A stretch of 64,000 bases of DNA from Primula veris (lineage: Eukaryota > Streptophyta > Magnoliopsida > Ericales > Primulaceae), in assembly GCA_963682055.1 (NCBI GenBank), contig OY821741.1, forward strand, positions 24,746,711 through 24,810,710, in the 5' to 3' direction. Below are positions 45,807 through 58,189 of this stretch, piece after piece. A program made the translations under genes and the position numbers. Positions within the stretch are counted from its first letter, which is position 1. Each line of letters starts with the position of its first letter. The notes below the pieces were generated by a model, which was given only the letters and a program-made list of their open reading frames with translations, did no database searches and was not told the DNA's origin.

Positions 45807-48800
45807 CGTTATCGGCACTTTGCTCACGAAGAATAGAATATACGCTCACGGATATTGGAGATTTTTGGTAAACGGATGGATATTGGGTATTTATAAACCT
45901 TGAGGTTTATCCGGGTTTTTAGGGTTTTGCTATATCGACCTTCATCAACATACCGTGCGTAAGGTACCGAATTCAAAACTTAATTTATTCCATATATGTG
46001 ATCGCACGTATTATTTTATGGATAACTAAAACATGATAAATATCCCGTAGTATATAATCCATGTGTATTAGAGTTTGTTACTTGTATGGATAACTATATA
46101 TGATCGTAACACACATATTGTTGATTATAAAATTATATTTGTTGATAAGATCATACAAAATAACCCAAATCATTTAATTGTAAAACATGTATTAATCTGT
46201 CGGATTAAATCTGCAACAAACTGAAACGTATGTACTGATTTGTAATTCTCTGAAAGCTGTAAACTATTCTGGAAATTACTCAAGGACTAAACTGAAATTT
46301 GTCTGAAATTATGGACTGAAGCAGTAATAATGCTGTAAATAGATATATAGTTTGCTGAAATTACACGGATAGTCCCTGTAGTATATTACATGTATAAAAA
46401 CAGTATATATGTGTTATAAAAGTCAATATTCGGTCTAAATATTCACCCACATGCATATATATATTTATTAAAAAGGCAAGTGAATAAAAATTGCATGTTA
46501 ATTGAATAAATTGATATGTTTCCATGTAAATTTAACCACTTTGCATGTTAAAAAAAATTACCATATATAGAATTAATTGGTAATTAAAAATATATTGCTT
46601 GCTTGCATGTTAAAATTACCATGTATGGAAATTGCGTGTATATTGTAAATTGGTAAATAAAATATATTACGTACATGAATGATTTAGTTACCATGTATAG
46701 AACTTACACACATATCAATATAATAATAAAATATTGACTAAATCTTGCTAGTGTAAATTGGTAATTACTAATAAATTCTAGATTGATGATAATATTGATT
46801 AATTTGATTTTCTTATTAGGAAATATATATTGCAATATATATGTTAATCATGCAAACAGGTATAATCTAAAATATTAGTTAATCATGTACTAATTTATTT
46901 ATTGCCATGTACACATATGTATAATATGGTAATTCGCGAAATCATATATATTCACATTTAAGTTGGAAAAATTATGAACCTTCCCTAAATAGGCTCACCT
47001 ATTTGGATACGATGTCTAGGAAAGATATAGGCGGAAGTCGATATCCTAATGAGGTCGGGTTTTAAGTGGCATTCGTGCCCTCCACCCTCACCGTCTTTCC
47101 TGGTCGTTTTTCAAGTAGAGCTACCGAAAGGGGCTGACTAAATAATAATTTCCCCGAGTGTGTTTATATAGTGATGTATGTTTCGCCGAATTGGTGTTTC
47201 AGTATCGACCCGTCGTTCGATCAATGAGAACCAATTCACATTGAAAGCAAAACTAATGTTTTCGAACCTGTCGTTTCGAAAAAAAAGTTTGTGCTTGTGC
47301 AAACCATAAACATATAAATCAGTCGTTTTATATAATAAATAATCCAGAACTCCCAACACATGTTGGATGCCATCTATGATGAGAAAAATCGTAAAACATA
47401 CTTGCGAAATGACTGTTTAAACGTTGATTTTAATCCGTCACCACATGTTACTCACCCTGATGTGTGAAAAATGTGATGCCCAATTTATTTTTTTTGGATG
47501 CCATCTTTGATGAGTAAAACACGAGTTTGTTGTTACTAGCAAGATGAAAGATAGGCGTTGATGATATTCCGCCGCCACATTTGAGACGTGATGACGTCTA
47601 TGGTGAACAAATGTCTGAAATTGACATATTGAAGCTATCCTTCACCAAAATACTAGCTTGAAAATTGTATTCCATAAGCAGTATTGTGAATTTATATTCA
47701 CCATGTTCCTTTATCGCCCATCTGTTATTGGATAGGAAAATTACCCCGGTGAGTAGTTTTAATCCTATTGGGTCAATGACGAATTGTTTGCCTGATATTA
47801 ATGCTCTTCGTGTACAATTTTTTTTCCACGAATCGAGAACCGAGACAAGTGTTATTTGTCTCGAACTGTCGTGATCCCGATGAATCGCTTAGCCAAGAGA
47901 GATTTTAGACAATCGTCAAAATCGAAAACCTGTGGCTCCGAGACAGTAATTGAAAGGAACAATATGGCCCGTTGTCACAAAGGAAGAGATAATGCTCAAT
48001 GAGGCAACTCTATGCTATAAAGACAAAGGTCATGCACGGTTACTCCTTAAATAGTTTAAAACTATTATAAAGGTGAAAAAACCGATGCTAATGTGGTTAA
48101 AGCTAACTGAAAGGAAACTTTTGAGACCCCCGATTTTGTGGCTCAAATGAGTTTGATACCTTTCTTTATTGATTTTGATAAATCATTGAGCCATTTTTTC
48201 GCTCATTTGGATTATGTTTTCCATTTGGATTATTATTTTTCCATTTGGACCATACTTTTGGATTATGGTTTGCCTGTTTACGAAATTTCTCAAAATAATT
48301 TAAAGTGTTTTGAGCAAATTCCTTTGACAAATGTGACCAAACTTTAAATTATGAAATTTTAGGCAATACTTGTGGGGTAGTTGATTTTTTTGGAAATAGT
48401 GGGTAACAGTGTACCACATAAGTTCACCAACTATTTGCCTAAAAGAGTACTCAGTGACAACGATTCTGGACCTGTCGTTCCAAATCGAAATCTTTGGTAA
48501 AACCAAATTGATTTGTCAAATATGAGGTCTTATACTCATGTAGGTCCTACCGTACCTTGTTGAGTTATAAAATATTCGAGAAAACCAGTGTTATCTGGTA
48601 ATAGCTCATAAAAGAATTGAAATTTCTTTACATATCCTCCATTCAATACGATCAAAAGCGTATTTTAGAGGAGTTGAAATGTCTTTCAAGTGGTTGCTAC
48701 CATATTCTTTAAAGCATTTAAAGTTACCTTATCATTTCGCCTGTCGTCGAATGATAAATGATTTAGATGCTAAGACATGATTGTCTATACTATCATTCGC

Positions 48801-49299
48801 CTGTCGTCGATTGATCAAAGCATTTTGATATTGTGGCATTGACCGGATCAGATATTCCCGGGTCAAAAGATGATGCTTGATTTATAATCGCATCGCATTT
48901 GGATTCTCTTTGAGGATATATTTCGTGATTAATCCGAAATTCATGCCACTAATGCTCACTTTGAAAGACTAGTATGTGTAAAGATCACGAAATGAACTCG
49001 TAGAATTCTTGTAAAGAATTGAAGGAGTCCAACCATAAGACGGACCATAAATATAAATGGTTATGGTTGATGCATCGACAATAGGTCACATGATTATTGT
49101 TGTCCACAGAAATGCAGCATTTCCCAAACTTTTAGCCCTATCATTAAGTTGATGGCTCATGATCCGGATTATCCTGAAAAGTCTAGTCGACTTGATAATT
49201 CCGAAGAGTAAGAATCGAAATTCCGATTTGAATTACTTGAGTTTGGAAATTGAAATTGAACATCTTGTCGATTATGTTCAGACCCAAATGGACTCACGG

Positions 49300-50000
49300 A
49301 AAGTTTGATGATGCGACTGCAAATGGTTGCACGCACTTCTTGGTCTTGCACACCAAGATTTATATTTCTGTGTGGGGTCATGCTATTTTGCTGCATTGGT
49401 CCGTCTGAGGCCCATAGTTACTCAAAACACTAAATGCGTACCAGTTGGTTACTGGTTATGAGCCATATGCCTCATATGAACGCGTGTTTGAGTGCTTAAT
49501 ATTTTGATTGAGCCGTTCTAGCATTCAAAATATGGACCTCTGAAGGGGACATAAGTCGATTATGAATCCCCTGCTTATCATTTGATAGAGTAACCTTGAC
49601 AAGCGATCTCTTTACCGCATGATATGCGAAAGTGACATCGCTAAGACTGTTCTCCCCGTCGTTAGGGGGAGATTTGCATGTTACCGTTGATAAGGAACGA
49701 CGTGAAGTAACATGGCATAACCCACTCAGTCTTAGCTTGATCCCCAAAACTGCACTTAGTGATAAGTAAGTGCATAGACTCCCTCAAGTCTAACTAAATG
49801 TTAGACGCATTTAATGACTTTATGAGATGTCACGAGATCATTTATACCTGCTGCAAAATGCTTGCAAGGATAGACGTCCCTGTCGGACGCCGTGTTCCTG
49901 TCGTAACACGTTGCTTTGGCCAAACCCGCCAAGCAAAGGACGCTGCCGTCGGCCGTCAGTCTGTCGTCCTTCCCAAGATATGAGGAAGTTGACCGGTTCT
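49300..50000 (+). pseudogene. Copia integrase C-terminal region, decayed
   Basis: Fragments in shifting frames: AALVRLRPIVTQNTK (about 49390), QLVTGYEPYAS and, from 49798, MLDAFNDF followed by MLARIDVPVG. They match the integrase-to-RT linker of plant copia elements, where relatives read as one frame. Several stops and frame changes intervene, so nothing here can be translated as a protein. Confidence 0.7.
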
Positions 50001-50199
50001 TAATTCGTTCAGCCCCAGAGGTGGTGAACTGAAACTCGTTTGTCGCACGAGATTACAAAGGATCTAGGAGATGTGTGATTCCTCCTCATCCTGAGAATCT
50101 TGAAATATCTGTCGATCATGATATCTTAGACGATATTGAAGCGAAATGAGACTGTCATTGATTACTTATTCATATATTCGGTGACGACTGATAATATGA

Positions 50200-50830
50200 G
50201 CAAATTATGACAGAGAACCATGTACCGTTGCCTGAAGTCAACGGAGAATAGACTGTACTAATGGAACTTAAAATCCAAGCAGACTCCTTAGCGAAAGTGT
50301 GTTCGGACCTGTAGATCCAACACCACCAATGTTAAACGAGTTCGTTTATTTGGTTATTCGTAAGGAAAAGTGATGAGAATAATGAGATTGTAGAATGCTC
50401 GCCTAGTAGCGCAAGGCTTCTCTCACACCTTGGAATTGATTACGAGATGGTTGATTTCCTCGTAATGGACATTATAACAGTCCCCTACTTTACCAGTTTA
50501 GTAATTTCCGAAAAACTGAGTATGCAGCCATGAATGTGGTCACAGTTTTATCTCTATGGGGATTTAGACAAAGCGATACAGATGAAGGTCCCTGTGTGAC
50601 TTCATAATGCTTGAATCAAGTAGTTTCTGACCACGGAACACGATCTCAATTGACTGAGACGTTCACTATATGGATTAATATAATCCGAGCGGATGTGGTA
50701 TACCCGCCTAAGTGAGTACTTGATTAGCTTGGGATACTTGAACAAGTATTATGCCCTTGCGTGTTTTATTACGCGATCCATTTTTGGATTTGCCTTCGAG
50801 ATGAAGGATTTTGGGAAGACACGGTAGTGA
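50200..50830 (+). pseudogene. Copia reverse transcriptase, decayed and lacking the YVDD segment
   Basis: Fragments RRSLYGL, SERMWYTRLSEYLISLGYLN, FGFAF and EMKDFGKTR appear in the copia RT order. Relatives have about 30 residues including the catalytic YVDD between the Phe-Gly-Phe-Ala block and the Glu-Met-Lys-Asp-Phe-Gly block. Here the two blocks adjoin, so the catalytic segment was deleted. Multiple stops are present. Confidence 0.7.
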
Positions 50831-51079
50831 CTCAACCTGATGATTGAGTCCCGTAAATATTGAATCTAAGTCCATGATTCAGACTACACCCAGAAGGTGT
50901 TATGACGTTTTAGTCATCATGACGCTAAGTCGTCAGATTCTCCCATGATCGTTCGATCACTAGACATTGATATAGACCCAGTCCGTCCCTGATGAGACGA
51001 TGAAGAGATATTGAACCATAATGTTCATATCTAAGTACAATAAGCGCATCATTGTACTTGGTCTAATGTGCTAGGACGA

Positions 51080-51600
51080 ACATCTCGTCTGTTGTGAATG
51101 GTATAGCTCGACACAACATCACGCTAACACGCTGCCATCGAAATGGCACTAAAGACACATTCCCTTACCTTATGGTAATTTTGGAAGTGGGCTAGTTTAT
51201 CCCATTTGCGTCATCGAGTGTACCTACCCCCTTCGGTACTCGAATTAACGCAACCCTTTTTCGGTTATACCGATGCCTGTTACTTTTCAGACCCGCATAA
51301 GGGATATTCCTAACATGGTATGTCTTTACCATTAGGAATAAGGCGACATCTTGGAGGTCTTGGAATGACTCCAAGTGAATCACTCTGATCTATTCGTGCT
51401 CTATGAGACGACTAGAGAGTGTATATGGCTTCGAGCTAGTATTAGTCATATTTGAATTACATATGTTCTGTCTCACGATCCAGATAAAACACTTGTCATA
51501 GAAGACAACTTGTTGTTATTTATCAAGAGAGACATGACTACATTATGCTATTTAGCATTTCTTGCCGAAATTAATCTTCACAAATGAAGTTTAAGAGCAT
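51080..51600 (+). pseudogene. Copia RNase H region, decayed
   Basis: GYTDACYFSDPHKGYS (about 51265) corresponds to the copia RNase H block Y-T-D-A-G-Y-x-S-D-P-H-K-G. Downstream pieces LPKLIFTNEV resemble the end of the domain. Frame breaks occur throughout. Confidence 0.7.
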
Positions 51601-52343
51601 CCAGTTGAATGCTCGTTCTATTCCACGTTAGATTTTCTTGCATCCAGTCGTATGTAAGTAAATGAGGCATCCAGTCGAATGCTCGTACTCTTTCTTGGAA
51701 TATGAAATCTTTGCACCCAGTTGTGTGCAAGTGAGGGGGAGCATCCAGGTGAATGCTTATTGCACTAATTACTACTTAGTCGAAATCTTCGCACCCTGTC
51801 GTGTGCAAGTGAGGGGGAGCATCCAGTCGCATGCTCGTGTACTCTTTTTGTCCTTAGACCAAGGTTTTTTCCCACTGGGTTTTCCTTGGCAAGGTTTTTA
51901 GCGAGACACGTTCCCATCATACCTCACTTAAGATTGCCGAAATTAGGGGGAGTATCCTGTTGTATACTTCTTACCACTGTGTACTCTTTTGTCCTTCGAC
52001 TAGAGATTTTTTCCCACTGGGTTTACTCTAGCAATGTTTTGATGAGGCAGCTGTTTTGTGGTTGATCCCTACTACTACCATTGTTGCACTCTTTTTCCTT
52101 CGATCAGAGATTTTCCCATTGGGTTTGCTCTGACAAGGTTTTGATGAGGCACACTGTTTTGTGGTTAGTTAATTACATGGAATTTCGGCCTATATCATTC
52201 GGCTACACAGTTTCTCCTAGGTACCGGTTTTGTCCCACACTGGGTTTTCCATCCCTAAGGTTTTTATGTGTTTAGCACTGCGAATGAACTCGACTCACAT
52301 CGACAGCATGAAGACGAAGAAATCAAGACGTCCAAAGGGGGAG

Positions 52344-52552
52344 TGTTGTAGGATATTATTGGGCTTATCTTGGTGTTTCCTAGCATATGTAACTCTATCC
52401 TCTATTATATAAAGAGGGTCAGGGTCTCTTGATGTATCTCTATATACACTTGTATTAATGAATAAACACTTCGTCTGTTGTCTCTCATACCTCTCTCTAT
52501 ATCTATACATATCTTTATATATATCTATAACGAGCTAATATGTCACACAACA
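52344..52552 (+). repeat. 3' LTR of the copia element
   Basis: Identical to the 5' LTR except GTCAGGGTC against GTCAGAGTC. Confidence 0.95.
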
Positions 52553-52557
52553 AAACC

Positions 52558-54765
52558 TAATTTATATGCTATCTATCTATATATATATATCTATAGTATG
52601 CAGTATACATATAGAGATACATATACACGCCGACATACACATATACACAGATACATATACAGAACATAGAGAGAGAGGAGCCAGGAGAGAGAGTGACTGG
52701 AGTCAGTTCGCTAGTGACCCCTCCGATGACAAGTCTGGCCTGTATAGGCGGCAGTGGTGGTGGCTTTATCGAGTTTCAGGACAACCACGTTTCGGCTAAT
52801 ATCGGGTGCATTCGGATTCCGATTTTCACAATCCACTACATTTTCTTAATATACTCTTTGAGCCCTATCTATCTGTGTAAGCCACTTCCTTCGATTTTCA
52901 TTTTTATAAAATCATGTTTTTGGGTTTTACCCTAATCCCAATTTACATTAATTATATTGATTCGTGTCTTATTTTGATCGCATTTAGGGATAGTTTTAAG
53001 GGTAATAAAGTTGTTGTCCACATCTGGTCTTTCTGTTTTTTAGGTTTTCGGCTCCGTTTGGCGGTTTACAAGCGAGCTCTCGTTTGGTTCGGTAAGAGGG
53101 AAGAAACCAATCTAAACTTTAAGTGGCTTAATTGTTTTGTTTGTTTGACTTGTGTGGTTATTCCTCTAATATTTTAATTGCTCGACTATGTTGATACCAC
53201 TATTATGTTAGGTATCGAATGTTTGATAAGTGACAAGTTAGTTTGGCGATTGTGTATTGAATAAAATTGACTTAATCTTTAAAAGTGGATTATTATTGTA
53301 CTTGTGTAACGAATGTATCTTATTGTGATTATCACCATTTTTTTTATTGTTTACGTGTTGGTGTGTAACTGTTTTCGTTGTTGAATTGTATTGGAAATGA
53401 AAGATGTGAACTTGGATGTGTTGATTCGGAAGTGTTATGTGGTGATTAATTGATTTACATCTATCTACTTTTTCTCTTGAATAAAATAAGAATATGTGTG
53501 TATGGTAGATGAGGTTCCTACGATGAGTTGTGGGTGTACTGTAGAGGGGTTTCCTATGATGAGATGTAGATAGGGTTCCTACATCAGGCCATGGATGAGG
53601 TTCATATACCTGTAACTTACACAAGAGGAATATCGGTTATTTTGAGGTTAGTTCCCCCTGAAATCGGCCTCAATTAGGCATGGTGCAACATCCAAGTGGG
53701 TGAGGGTCTCATTGCACAAAAAGGTCTTGTGATGCGGGGGATCGGTCCGAAGTGTGTGGTGGTAAAATGTGTGCTGGCCAAATGTGCATGTTTTGTGTTT
53801 TAAATATCTTATGTGTTAGTCTTGTGAATGAGTTGTGATGACTTTGAGATGGGATTAATAATTGTATTTATTATTGTGCTGAATCGGTTATTTAAGTGAT
53901 TTTATTATTTACTTATCGGCTTAAGACATTGTCTGTATTTGGTTATAACGCGTGTTTATTATATTGGTTGAGATGTAACTACTAGGTTGTGTGTGTGCCC
54001 ATTTATTTAAATTGAAGATTGTTTTATTACCTCCTTTACTTTTTCTGTACATTTTGTTCCTTATCGATGTACATGTGTTGGTCAAGTCATGAAGTTGTCT
54101 GCTTGCGAGATTGGTTTAAAATGTATACACTCTTAACCGCATGCACACTAGACTATTTATTTTAGACAAGTCTCGTTTTAAAATAATCATTTATATTGTA
54201 TTCGTATCTGGTGGATTTCAAGCTAGGTAATAATGACGTTTTTACTGTTGCTTAATTTCGTGAAATCGTATTGGCAACACTTGTAGTTGAATGATTTTAT
54301 GAGTATGTTTATTTTTATGGAAACCAATAGATACGTAAAGATCATATCGAATTTTATAGTTTTCGTTTGAATTCTTTCTTTTATTATCACATATGGAGAT
54401 CATTGGCTACCCTTATGCCAATAGATCTACCAAATGTGATAATCGGCATACCTTGGTTTACTATCTGGCTCTTTATTTATAAATTAAAATGATTGAAATC
54501 CATGTTATTGCATTTTTTTTTAATTTAAAACACATATTTATATTCACAACTCGGGTTCTCTAGAATCCGGGGAATGATAAAATGAACTCAAGCATATATC
54601 ATGCTCGGTGTATATAACTCATCTTAATGTGAGAAAAATAAGAAGAAAATGCTAAGTGTAGTAATCAAATGACTTAGCCTAATAAACAAGACTGTTGGCC
54701 TATCAAGTCACTTCATTTTTATCTTTCTATTTTTTTTTTCATATATATATTTTTCAAATAATGCC
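52558..54765. other. AT-rich DNA right of the copia element; possible remainder of an old gypsy LTR
   Basis: It begins with a TA/TC microsatellite (52563-52680) and a short GC-richer stretch. No gene is supported: a 128-codon minus ORF at 53238-53624 has biased His/Asn/Thr content and no motif. The right end of the presumed gypsy LTR was not found. Confidence 0.4.
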
Positions 54766-54769
54766 AAAT

Positions 54770-56560
54770 ATGTACCCCTTTTGAACTTATATTACTCCTA
54801 GCTACCTCTATAAGTTCATATTTCATATAGCTACCACTTTTTAATTATTTACTTTATTTACCAATACGCCATACACATATTTCACAAGAAATGGAAAAAA
54901 AACACATAAAATTATATAAAATGCAAAAAATCTCAAAATAAATGGAAAAAAATCACAAAAATTGAAAAAAAAAATATTGTTTTTTTATAAAAAAAAAATC
55001 ACAATAATTATAAAAATGAAAAAATCAAACAAAAAAAATTATTTTTTTAAAAAAATCACAAAAAATCACAAAATTTTTGAAAAATTAGAAAAATTATAAA
55101 AAATGAAAAAAATCACATAAAATTATAAAAAAATGAAAAAAATCACTAAATATTATAAAAAATGAAAAAAATCACAAAAAATTATTAAAAATGAAAAAAA
55201 TCAAAAAATTATTAAAAAAATTAAAAAAATCATAAAAAAAATCATTTTTATTGAACTTTATGCACTTTCTACTATACTAGATGCACTTTCGACTGAACTA
55301 GATGTACTTTTAGCTGAACTATATGCACTTTCAGCTGAACCAGATGCACTTTTAGTTGAACCAGATGCAGGTTTTACAGAACGATATGCACTTTTATTGA
55401 ACTAGATGCACTTTTGTCTGAACCATATGCACTTTCAGCTGAACCACATGCACTTTCAGCTGAACCACATGCACTTTCAGCTGAACCATATGCACTTTCA
55501 GTTAAACCACATGTACTTTCAGCTGAAGCATATGCACTTTCAACAGAACTATATGCACTTTCGACTGTACTATATTCATTTTCGACTAGACTATATGCAC
55601 TTTTGACTTAACTATATGTACTTTCCACTAAATTAGATGCACTTTAAGCTGAACCAGATGTATTTTTAGCTGAACCAGATACACTTTTAGCTGAACTATA
55701 TGCACTCACTTTTATTGAACTATATTTACTTTCGACTGAATTATATGCACTTTCAACGGAATTAGATGTACTTTCAGCTGAATTGAATGCAATTTCGACT
55801 CAATTTTATGCATTTTTGACTAACTATATATATACTTTTGACTGAACTATATGCACTTTTATTGAACTATATACGCTTTTGACTGAACTATATGTATTTT
55901 TGACTGAACTAGATGCACTTTCAACTCATTTAGATTAAAAAAAGGCACATTTTCATGGAAAAACCATTTTTTTGTATAAAAAAATTCACTTTTCGGTATA
56001 AAGTGTTATATTGACAAAATAAATTATATATTTTTTGTAATTTTTTAAAAAGTTTAAGATTTTTTCATTTTTTTTATAATTCTTTTTATTTTTGTGATTT
56101 TTTTTCATTTTATATAATTTTTTGTAATTTTTGTTATTTTTTTATAATGTTTTGTGCTTTTTTGTGATTTTTTTCATTTTTTTATATTTTTTTATATTTT
56201 TTTTGTGATTCTTTATAAGTTTTTTCCATTTTTTATTATTTTTTTCATTTTTTGTGACTTTTTATAATTTTTTATGATTTTTTATGTTTATTATGATTTT
56301 TTATAATTTTTTTCATTATTTTCATTTTTTTTGTGATTTTTTTTTGGTTTATAGAACTTTGTTGTAATTTAAAACTATTTTTTTGGGTTTGTAGAGCGAT
56401 AAAATATGTATATTATATTTTTATTTGTATGACCATTTAGTAAATAAACTAAATAATTAAAAAGTAGTATATATCAGAAATATGAAATTATCAAGATATC
56501 TAGAAAGAATATAAGTCGGTAAGAGTTAGTTATATAGAATTCCCCCTATATTTTTTGGAG
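54770..56560. mobile_element. Foldback-type element, member 4, with both inverted arms
   Basis: The left arm (54770-55240) contains ACTTTTTAATTATTTACTTT, then A-rich AATCACAAAAAATTAT repeats. The centre (55255-55930) is the 20-21-bp TATATGCACTTTYGACTGAA array. The right arm (55990-56500) is T-rich TTTTTGTGATTTTT and ends with the reverse complement, ACTAAATAATTAAAAAGTAG. The two arms are therefore inverted relative to each other. This is the clearest member and shows that the family is a foldback transposon-like repeat. No transposase is present. Confidence 0.7.
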
Positions 56561-58189
56561 ATAGGGTATAGTTCCTTTTTTTTTTCATCTCATTTTTTTT
56601 CATATTTTTTTATTTTGATTTTTTTCTTTAAGGTGACAGATATGATTGAGATAGTCTAACAAAGCAGTGTATATCAAAAATATCTATCGAGGCTTTGTCT
56701 CGGTGTCTAATCAACAACGTGCTACTGTGTACACAAAATAATGCGATAAAAATAATAATAGTGAATAAAACGATGGCATGTAAAATCCTATGAATCTGTG
56801 AAATAAGCTCAAAAGAAATGTCGTCTCCTAGAACTCCTCCTAATCGAATAAATGTGTCAAAGTCGAGATCGGGGACAAACTGTATATCGGCAAAAACGCC
56901 TTGAAATCAATGTCATACAAACTCACACTTGACCATTTTGGTATCCTGCTTAGTCTAATCAGACTCGGCTTTATTTGGTGGGACCTCTCGTAATCTCTCA
57001 CTACCGTAATGTATCCCACGGAGTAAATCCTAAACTATGTCATATAAATAGTGCCCCCCACCCACAGCCATGTGTACGAAGCTCCATAAGTGTACAGGTT
57101 TTGACAATTCAAGGTTTAATCATAAAGTTGTGCCTAGTTTAACATTTATACATGATTTTCTACTTCATTTTAAACTTCATTCTAGTTTGTATCTAATTGC
57201 GCTTTCGAATTTATTTGCTAAGAGGTTACTACTCATACATATAAAACTTTTGAAAAATAAAAACTTCTATCGAGACTGTGTCAGGCAATGTAAACTCTAA
57301 AGATATAAACGTGACTTGACTCCCCCCAACTAGTATCATGCAATTCTTTTCTTTTCCTTTTCTTTTTCCTATTAAAATCCTAACACGATATTTATGATTT
57401 TACCAATGTAGCATAAACATGAAAATATATATAAAAATAGAGTAGATACACCTGTTGTGTGATGCCGCACAGAGGTGATCATCTAATTTCCGGAAACTTC
57501 CTCAAAATTCCTCTCAGTACTGACTTGTTAGCCTAACCGATCAGGCCTAACCGGTCAGCTTGTTCGATCAGGATAGCGGTGCTATGCTCATTCATTAATT
57601 ATCCCATTTTCCTTGCGCATATCTCATAAAAACGCTAAACTGGAAATATAAAACGCAAGTGTGGCAAAAAATCATATAAAATATAGTAACACCTTACAAA
57701 TTCTATCAAGTGAGAGATAAAACAAGGACTCAAATAATTTTTTTTCCACTTTTTCTAATTTTTTGGAATTTTCATGCTTTTTTCAATTTTTTTTTGGATA
57801 TTTGGGATCTTTATAAAAAGAAAAATAAATGGGGGATTTAGCTAAGTAAAAATACTATTTTTTTTGAAATATTTCACCCCATTTCCGTGAGAACCAACGA
57901 AGATGTATCCCATCCCCCAAATAAAACTGACAGTGTCCACATGTTGGGAAAAGAAAACAACATCGGAGTTGAAACTCAGAGGGATTCCATGTGGACTAAA
58001 AAGCAAATATATACACAAAAATAAAGTGGAATATATACAGATGGTAGTGATGGTGGAAAGATGGTGGGACTAGAAGGGGGCAAGAGGACCTTCGTCTTTC
58101 CATGCTTTGTCACTCGTCGTGACCAACACAATATCTTCTTCTTCTGGATCTGATAGGTCCCCCTCTTTGTTGTATCCATTTGTGTCCAA
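56561..58189. other. Intergenic DNA without supported genes
   Basis: Mixed AT-rich sequence. A short cluster of GCCTAACCGATCAGGCCTAA and CGGTCAGCTTGTTCGATCAG near 57530 repeats C-G-[AG]-T-C-A-G-[GC]. Small ORFs (57070-57300 plus, 57976-58197 minus) have no motif. Confidence 0.4.

Larger units (their letters stand above)
47204..51968 (+). repeat. Series of small hairpins with a common 8-nt loop (CCTGTCGT type) in the copia element
   Basis: At least 14 inverted repeats with different stems (4-10 pairs) enclose loops close to CC(T/A)GT(C/T)G(T/A). Examples: 47259-47282 (TTTTCGAA/TTCGAAAA), 47312-47333, 48729-48757, 49891-49910 (CGTGTT/AACACG), 51595-51614 (GAGCAT/ATGCTC), 51711-51730 (TTGCAC/GTGCAA), 51817-51836 and 51951-51968. 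Confidence 0.8.
45598..52552 (+). mobile_element. Ty1/copia LTR retrotransposon with near-identical LTRs and scrambled interior
   Basis: LTRs of 209 bp at both ends, starting TGTTGTAGGA and ending CACACAACA, and target duplication AAACC (45593-45597 and 52553-52557). A polypurine tract AAAGGGGGAG precedes the 3' LTR. The LTRs differ at one position. The interior has the copia order integrase, reverse transcriptase, RNase H in fragments over 49300-51600, but every frame is broken. Its 3' part carries repeated GGGGGAG tracts, TTTTCCCACTGGGTTT motifs and many small hairpins. Confidence 0.9.

Noticed and set aside
49798..49983. 61-codon open frame in the copia element as a separate small gene
   Set aside because: Its first part matches the copia integrase-RT linker, so it is a fragment of the decayed polyprotein.
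53238..53624. 128-codon minus ORF rich in His, Asn and Thr
   Set aside because: Compositional artefact of AT/GT-rich DNA; no motif and no codon pattern typical of genes.
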